DNA from: Fragum whitleyi
Taxonomy: Eukaryota; Mollusca; Bivalvia; Cardiida; Cardiidae
NCBI GenBank assembly: GCA_948146395.1
Contig: OX411551.1
Coordinates: 61,828,154 to 61,892,153, forward strand
DNA length: 64,000 nucleotides
Reading direction: 5' to 3'
The translations under genes and the position numbers were made by a program. Each line of letters starts with the position of its first letter. Position 1 is the first letter of the stretch. Positions 61,501 to 64,000 of the stretch are shown piece by piece. The notes below the pieces were generated by a model, which saw only the letters and a program-made list of their open reading frames with translations, searched no databases and was not told where the DNA came from.

Positions 61501-61635
61501 TTACAGATGCCCAATTCTGTGATTATAAAAGCCATACAGGATCACGAGTCTATGTCGAAAGTGGCTGAACAAGATGTTAAGGAAGGAGTGGTTAAAGATG
61601 ATTTGGATGAAAATCCAGCAATTACTACTTTGTAG
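40337..61635 (+). CDS. C2H2 zinc-finger protein, eight coding exons
   Basis: The coding sequence joins 40337-40520, 41373-41498, 52306-52391, 54767-55046, 56320-56448, 57248-57379, 58578-58807 and 60748-61635. All introns are GT...AG and all phases agree, giving 684 residues. An in-frame TAG at 40328 precedes the first ATG. Exons 1 and 2 each encode a related 17-residue motif of the form EQExAxEAFFQINNWxLI. Exons 3 and 4 are acidic, Gln/Thr-rich linker. Exons 5-8 encode eight C2H2 fingers, most with TGEKP-like linkers. The C-terminal 220 residues are acidic and Ser/Thr-rich, as in many activation regions. It is a probable sequence-specific DNA-binding nuclear regulator. I do not recognise an orthologue or target. 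Confidence 0.88.
40980..41233. mobile_element. Foldback (MITE-like) element in intron 1
   Basis: About 250 bp that folds on itself: the left end (ACCCAGGGTTATCAAACTTT) is inverted at the right (GGTTTAAAACTTGGGCCC), TTCTCAAATTTTGAATTT pairs with its inverse, and the centre is a perfect 34-bp palindrome at 41078-41111. Non-coding. Confidence 0.7.
41373..41498 (+). CDS. Zinc-finger gene, exon 2 (duplicate of exon 1 motif)
   Basis: The acceptor is TTTATTTATTTAG. The carried base makes GAA, and the frame reads on through TLTLKLTSEQEAAIEAFFQ. The donor at 41499 (GTAGGT) leaves one base, which fits exon 3. A donor at 41495 would also keep frame if exon 3 were skipped, but it is weaker. Confidence 0.85.
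41596..43088 (+). mobile_element. Helentron-like non-autonomous element 2 (intron 2)
   Basis: It starts AACAAGGTGCC, close to element 1, and ends in a hairpin plus TATAAAAA. The 5' subterminal motif ATACGCCCGTC (41620-41630) is the exact inverse of the 3' arm GACGGGCGTAT (43073-43083). The partner arm (43058-43069) again has one bulged T at the same place as element 1. The core is eight tandem 156-bp units. A segment rich in GGACG/GGACA precedes the hairpin. Confidence 0.65.
41690..42925 (+). repeat. Tandem array, eight 156-bp units
   Basis: GGGCAATAACTC recurs at 41773, 41928, 42084, 42241, 42397, 42553, 42709 and 42865 (spacing 155-157). Units are very similar, each with GTTATGGTTCTTGTGCACTG, ACCCATGAAGTTTCATGATC and CCGGACAAGATTC. 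Such high similarity suggests recent amplification or homogenisation. Confidence 0.95.
43089..44527. other. Unassigned intron sequence
   Basis: No gene is seen. TACGAGGGTTGTCCCAGAAA at 44439-44458 resembles a mariner-type terminal repeat, but no partner end was found. Confidence 0.4.
44528..45040. repeat. Tandem repeat, three units of about 163 bp
   Basis: GACCCTTTATYAGTC or a variant recurs at about 44585, 44749 and 44911, each followed by AAAAATTATTGTGATTGGATG and a GGTCATTTCTCT block. The same unit forms the core of the element at 55376-56220, so this is a fragment of that family without its ends. Confidence 0.8.
45508..45690. repeat. Fragment with GGATTCC motif array
   Basis: It starts CAGGGCTCTCACTAGG and contains repeated GTTGGATTCC / GGAATCCAAC motifs. 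It looks like one end of a TIR element; CTCACTAGG recurs at 45653. The opposite end was not found. Confidence 0.35.
45632..45760. repeat. Dispersed repeat, copy 1 of an inverted pair
   Basis: TGTGGGCACTTTCGCGGCAT, then CCTGTTGCCCAA and AGGTCAAAGGTCA, matches the reverse complement of 49860-49998 in the same order. Confidence 0.65.
47021..47112 (-). mobile_element. tRNA-derived SINE head
   Basis: The minus strand has a B box GGTTCGAGCCC, a tRNA-like stretch GCGCTCGACTCGTGACCTGA and an A-box-like TAGTATAGG at roughly tRNA spacing. A/T-rich insertions disturb the 5' part. It explains the 116-codon frame at 46780-47130, which is not a gene. Confidence 0.5.
47113..49859. other. Unassigned intron sequence
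   Basis: Very AT-rich. No coding region, repeat unit or RNA could be supported. Confidence 0.45.
49860..49998. repeat. Dispersed repeat, copy 2 of an inverted pair
   Basis: Inverted relative to 45632-45760: GACCTTTGACCT, GTTGGGCAACAGG, then ATGCCGCGAAAGTGCCCACA. Confidence 0.65.
50473..51387 (-). mobile_element. Helentron-like non-autonomous element 3 (intron 2)
   Basis: Read on the minus strand it starts AACAAGAGGACC and ends with hairpin GAGCAC-TTT-GTGCTC followed by AGGTGAGCTAAAAAAA. The 5' subterminal CTCACCTGAG (51358-51349) is the inverse of CTCAGGTGAG at the 3' end (50489-50480). Inside are diverged units of about 170 bp, marked by CATATCAAGACC at 50815, 50982 and 51160. Confidence 0.6.
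52306..52391 (+). CDS. Zinc-finger gene, exon 3 (small, 86 bp)
   Basis: The acceptor is TTATTCATTTCACAG and the donor GTAAGT. With the carried G it reads ESGITSLTKILHDINSTQDQ and onward to ILI, leaving phase 0, exactly what exon 4 needs. It is too small to stand out as an open frame; it was found by splice sites and phase. Confidence is moderate because coding evidence is short. Confidence 0.7.
52766..53071. mobile_element. Foldback element in intron 3
   Basis: 306 bp. TATTGTAAGTGCCTATAA at the left is exactly inverted at the right end (ending 53071). AGTCC/GGACT blocks pair further in, and GAAATTGCTTGCCACAAGCA (52959-52978, continuing) forms the central hairpin. Almost the whole element can fold back on itself. 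Confidence 0.7.
53072..54766. other. Unassigned intron 3 sequence
   Basis: No gene is seen. GGCTCCGTTCTATAAGGAC (53646-53664) recurs inverted at 54373-54391, so 53646-54391 may be the outline of a decayed inverted-repeat element of about 750 bp. Confidence 0.45.
54767..55046 (+). CDS. Zinc-finger gene, exon 4
   Basis: The acceptor is TTTTGCCAG and the donor GTAAGT at 55047. It encodes SDGTTVEEVQGLQEVQVTAP, then a Gly/Asp-rich stretch and VIIQEITLPDGL, with no zinc finger. Acidic and hydrophobic residues alternate, as in some transactivation regions. Confidence 0.85.
55376..56220 (-). mobile_element. Helentron-like non-autonomous element 4 (intron 4)
   Basis: On the minus strand it starts AACTAGAAAGCCATGAATGG and ends with the short hairpin GGCTTTCAGCC, then AGTGGAGCTAAAAA. 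The 5' AAAGCCA (56214-56208) is the inverse of the 3' TGGCTTT (55400-55394). The core is a tandem array of about 166-bp units (GACCCTTTATCAGTC variants at about 55553, 55672, 55838 and 56004), the same unit as at 44528-45040. Confidence 0.55.
56320..56448 (+). CDS. Zinc-finger gene, exon 5 (finger 1, start of finger 2)
   Basis: The acceptor is ATGTTGCAG and the donor GTGAGC. It encodes finger 1 (YQCHVCNKTF ... HGHYQSH) with linker FGGKPF, and the Cys pair of finger 2 (FQCDIC). The intron splits finger 2. Confidence 0.92.
56472..56556. repeat. Half copy of palindromic TTAA element
   Basis: TTAAGGTAGTGGACCTGTAA begins one arm, ending CAAGGTTTCCTAATGA. It matches the left arm of 63233-63395; the right arm is missing. 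Confidence 0.75.
57248..57379 (+). CDS. Zinc-finger gene, exon 6 (fingers 2-3)
   Basis: The acceptor is TATTTGAAG, an unusually purine-rich end, but frame and finger spacing are exact. It completes finger 2 (GFTLKAALVAHQSIH) and encodes finger 3 (FACALCNKGF ... HIRTH). The donor is GTAGTA. Confidence 0.88.
57396..57693 (-). mobile_element. Helentron-like non-autonomous element 5 (intron 6)
   Basis: On the minus strand it starts AACTAGATCTGTTGC and ends with a CCCTCC...GGGGAGTATAATAAA hairpin. The 5' AGTACTCCC (57668-57660) is the inverse of the 3' GGGGAGTAT with one mismatch (57406-57398). It is short, about 300 bp, with no tandem core. Related to element 6. Confidence 0.5.
58578..58807 (+). 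CDS. Zinc-finger gene, exon 7 (fingers 4-6)
   Basis: The acceptor is TATATTTCAG and the donor GTCAGT. It contains fingers 4 (YECDICGKKF), 5 (YKCEHCPKSF) and the Cys half of 6 (YVCVVCQKAF) with canonical TGEKP, TGDKP and TGERP linkers. It ends in phase 0 after HLQ. Confidence 0.93.
59454..60613. mobile_element. TIR element with ACTTGTCC arrays (intron 7)
   Basis: Left end CAGGGATGTGG (59454) and right end CCACACCCCTG (ending 60613) are inverted with one mismatch. CTTGT and TTTGT flank them, a possible 5-bp duplication. ACTTGTCC or its inverse occurs many times near both ends. A near-copy of the right end (GACAAGTAGGGCATGGGAAT) at 59802-59821 suggests two elements or an internal duplication. 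Helentron-like element 6 is nested inside. No transposase. Confidence 0.55.
60050..60521 (-). mobile_element. Helentron-like non-autonomous element 6, nested
   Basis: On the minus strand it starts AACTAGAACTGTTGCAGAGC and ends with a TACTCCCC...GTGGGGGTATAATAAA hairpin. The 5' AATACCCCCCCCAC (60496-60483) pairs with the 3' GTGGGGGTAT (60062-60053). It interrupts the ACTTGTCC element. Confidence 0.55.
60748..61635 (+). CDS. Zinc-finger gene, last coding exon (fingers 6-8, C-terminal tail)
   Basis: The acceptor is GATTATTTCAG. It completes finger 6 (AHMRIH) and encodes fingers 7 (FTCSICGRGF) and 8 (YKCDVCGKGF). A basic RPRPKSKKK stretch follows, possibly a nuclear localisation signal, then a long acidic Ser/Thr/Gln-rich tail to TAG at 61633-61635. 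Confidence 0.93.
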   Translation, partial: AHMRIHTDERPFTCSICGRGFREKKVMKKHEKLHTTERKYKCDVCGKGFLRQSNLELHSVMHQKERDGALLVRPRPKSKKKQDAQMRDFVTSVLINVKKVDSSMQTDSLVTGLPYQEANSGKTFEIVESKDQTVQSSLDSYTGQESHGDIKIDPVTTLESINGAEHYTMVMQDDGTESYLVHSYDQNAVGEEIVSQQVNISNGNATVTSNSSLQTDTLISSEDEIAIQALNDMTNHDTVAVTDNQINSNLGLQMPNSVIIKAIQDHESMSKVAEQDVKEGVVKDDLDENPAITTL

Positions 61636-61741
61636 ATCTATACAATGCAAGGGCGTAACTACCATTACGCAAGTGCGTAATAGAAATAATTCTTCCTTAG
61701 AAAAAGGTCGTTTATGAATGATCACATCATCAAAACAACAG

Positions 61742-62981
61742 CAGTGCTCTCAATAAGCGGACGTCGATGTAATATACGTCCAGAATTTCAGAATTTACGT
61801 CCGAAAAATTAGACCCAGACGTAAAAAAACGTCCAAGATTCAAGGAAAACGTCCTGTAATTTGACCCCGGACGTTTTGCGAATTCAGCTAACAAAGTAAT
61901 TTAAGTAAGTTCACACGTGCAAAAAATCGATAATCAACTCGAGCATACACATTATAGCTGACCAAAAACAAGTCATGTGTAACGCGCGGAGTAATAGACT
62001 GTCGCTATAACAACAGACTATGATTACGCAATCTTGTCGGGTTAGCGACGCGCCATTACCGCTTCTGACATTACCTTTCTTTGTCGGATACAGATCGTGA
62101 GGGTCCTTTGATTGGTCTTTTGAAACACGAAATTCAGAATATTCGTTAGATTAAACGTAATTCATACATCCCTAACCGATCAAATTTCGAAATATTGCTT
62201 TCTAAAAGTCTTAGAATAGGTCTACAGATAATTTATCTGAAGTGAAAAAAAGACGCTACCGGAAGGCATTTCCGAAAGGTCAGTCGACTGTCCTCGTTTT
62301 TAAACGGCACCTTCGGAGAACACGGGAATATCCCAATGACGCAATTTAAGCTGTCTGCAACAATATGTCCGACCAGAGATCATGAAACGACGAAGTTTTC
62401 TTGTCTTCTGTTATTCAGATAATTCTGCGTAAGTTTGAATAAGTTTACATACAACTGCCAGTACATTTAATTCTACACTAGACCTAGAATGTTCGCCACC
62501 CTTGGGACGACAGGACGAGGAAAATAAACTTGCATTAATTTCCGTAATATCGCCGAATACCAAAACATCGTAACTAAAATTTGAGTAAGACGAATTTCCT
62601 AGGTCCACCGTCCACCGTGCAAGGTACATCTAAAGACCGATTTTAAACAGAAACTCCACAGTTTCTAATGTCAGTTTCAATAATTTATTAAGATCTAATG
62701 AAAGTAATAAAAAATGATTTTTTTTTTTGATTGTGCAGCCAATGCTCGTACCTACTGATTCAAATTAAAGCTTAATGTTTATAAGTCGTTTATTCTTAAA
62801 GAACTTGCCAGAATGTTGGACTTTGGGGGAAAAAAACACAACTTATTTTAATAAGGAAACAGGTAGCTGTATGTGTGTGTGTGGGGGGGGGGGGTAAAAT
62901 TCCTTACTTAGTAAAAAAATTCCTGAAAATCCAACACGGAATTACAAAAATTCCTGATTTTGGCCCTTATTGAGAGCACTG
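61742..62981. mobile_element. 1.24-kb TIR element just after the zinc-finger gene
   Basis: Ends are exact inverted repeats, CAGTGCTCTCAATAAG (61742) and its inverse ending at 62981 (one end base differs), flanked by CAACAG on both sides (61736-61741 and 62982-62987). ACGTCC recurs next to the left end and ATTCCT next to the right end. No transposase domain is seen; the 72-codon frame at 62411-62629 is unrecognised. It may lie in the 3' untranslated region or just beyond it. Confidence 0.65.
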
Positions 62982-63232
62982 CAACAGCTCTTTCAAGCTG
63001 TAGTTACGATGTTTTGACCACTCACCAATGCTCAAATTATAGAAAAGATGCTGACAGAGGACTATCATCTATTGTCACAGTCCACATATCGGCTTAATCC
63101 TGTATATTCTATGTTGGTGGCTATCTGAGTGCGTAAGAATTTCAGTATCCTAGTTACGCCTATGCAATGCATGAGTAAAATTCTTGGTTGCACAAACAAT
63201 ATGTCTTAGCTACCATTTGTAGATGTAACACA

Positions 63233-63395
63233 TTAAGATAGTGGACATGTAATAGTTCTGCATCATTTGGATGCTCATGATCTTTCACAGTGTTAACCAA
63301 GGTTTCCTAATGAAATTCATTAGGAAACCTTGGTTAACACTGTTAAAATTCATTACTTCCAAAATGTTGTGGAACTATAATGGGCACTACCTTAA
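63233..63395. mobile_element. Palindromic MITE with TTAA target
   Basis: TTAA stands at both outer ends. The two arms (about 78 bp each) are inverted copies meeting at CCTAATGAAATTCATTAGG. TTAA duplication is characteristic of piggyBac and a few other superfamilies. Non-coding. Confidence 0.8.
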
Positions 63396-63796
63396 GTTTG
63401 ACTAACTATTGTTGCAACCACAGCATGGCATGATTGTGTTACCCTTGTTACTGTATTCATATTTTATCATACTCCCATATTATCGAAAGGGGGTATATTG
63501 TTTTATCACTGACAGTCTGTCTGATACACAGCCAATCTTGTTTGGCGACCACGTCTATTAAGCGACCATTTTTAGTAGGCAACTGTTTTGAAAATCCCCT
63601 TCTTTAAATCAAATATATTAAAAAGTAGATATCATTGGTAAAAAAAGTATTGTAAAGGATGATTCTTTTTGTTTTTTTACAGCATAGAATTATTGAGAAT
63701 TGGCAATGATAAACTTTTCAATGAAAATTATGTTTTTGAATTGAAATCAAAGCATGACTTAGAATACTATTTTTATTAATAACTACTTTTTGGTGT

Positions 63797-63959
63797 CAGG
63801 TAGTGGACCCATAATAGTTTCACTATGTTTCAGAAGTAATGAATTTTAACAATTTTGACCAAGGTTTCCTAATGATTTTCATTAGGAAACCTTGGTCAAC
63901 ATTGTGAAAGTTCATGAGTTCCAGAATGTTTTGGAACTATTACAGGTCCACTACCTTAA
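63797..63959. mobile_element. Second palindromic MITE copy
   Basis: Same family and same foldback design as 63233-63395, 0.56 kb downstream. TTAA is kept at the right end (63956-63959), while the left one is lost. Confidence 0.78.
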
Positions 63960-64000
63960 TACAAGTTTAACTGCATTTGAATTCTGCCTGTCTGATAATT

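Larger units (their letters stand above)
62988..64000. other. Downstream flank, repeats only
   Basis: Besides the two palindromic MITEs, CCCATATTATCGAAAGGGGG (63475-63494) resembles the 3' hairpin of Helentron-like elements 5 and 6, suggesting a truncated further copy. No gene is seen. Confidence 0.45.

Overview
The window is nuclear DNA of an animal, most likely a bivalve mollusc of the clam type. Three things point there. One gene has eight coding exons with GT/AG introns. There are LINE, Ty3/gypsy, Tc1 and tRNA-derived SINE sequences. The dispersed repeats (AACAAGAG-start elements with GC-rich terminal hairpins and tandem cores of about 160 bp) are of a kind I associate with bivalve genomes. 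The species call rests on memory of repeat style, because no search was possible. The sequence is AT-rich, and most of it is mobile DNA in various states of decay.

Layout. 1-7.2 kb is largely unassigned sequence with RFX X-box-like sites, a tRNA-like pseudogene and a two-copy tandem repeat. 7.2-8.8 kb is a complete but frameshifted Tc1 element with intact terminal inverted repeats. 9.1-9.5 kb may be an integrase relic. 11.3-12.0 kb is a TIR element. 14.1-15.6 kb is the first of six Helentron-like non-autonomous elements. 16.1 kb has a SINE. 16.3-21.8 kb is mostly unassigned.

21.8-36.5 kb is a three-level nest. An old 5'-truncated LINE (A) was hit by a younger LINE (B, with a SGNH-esterase ORF1 and an endonuclease/reverse transcriptase ORF2). 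B was then hit by a Ty3/gypsy-type LTR element that has gag and part of a protease but no reverse transcriptase or integrase. Its two 1400-bp LTRs differ at only two positions that I can see, so the last insertion is recent. Removing each layer restores the frame of the layer below at a short target-site duplication.

40.3-61.6 kb is the one cellular gene: eight coding exons in mutually consistent phases, about 684 residues. It has two duplicated N-terminal exons encoding the same unknown motif and eight C2H2 zinc fingers, so it is a probable DNA-binding regulator. Its introns carry foldback elements, SINEs and five of the six Helentron-like elements. A 1.24-kb TIR element sits 106 bp after the stop codon, and palindromic TTAA elements follow.

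The most interesting pattern is in the Helentron-like elements. Across six copies the 5' subterminal motif and the 3' hairpin arm differ from element to element, but within each element they are reverse complements of each other.
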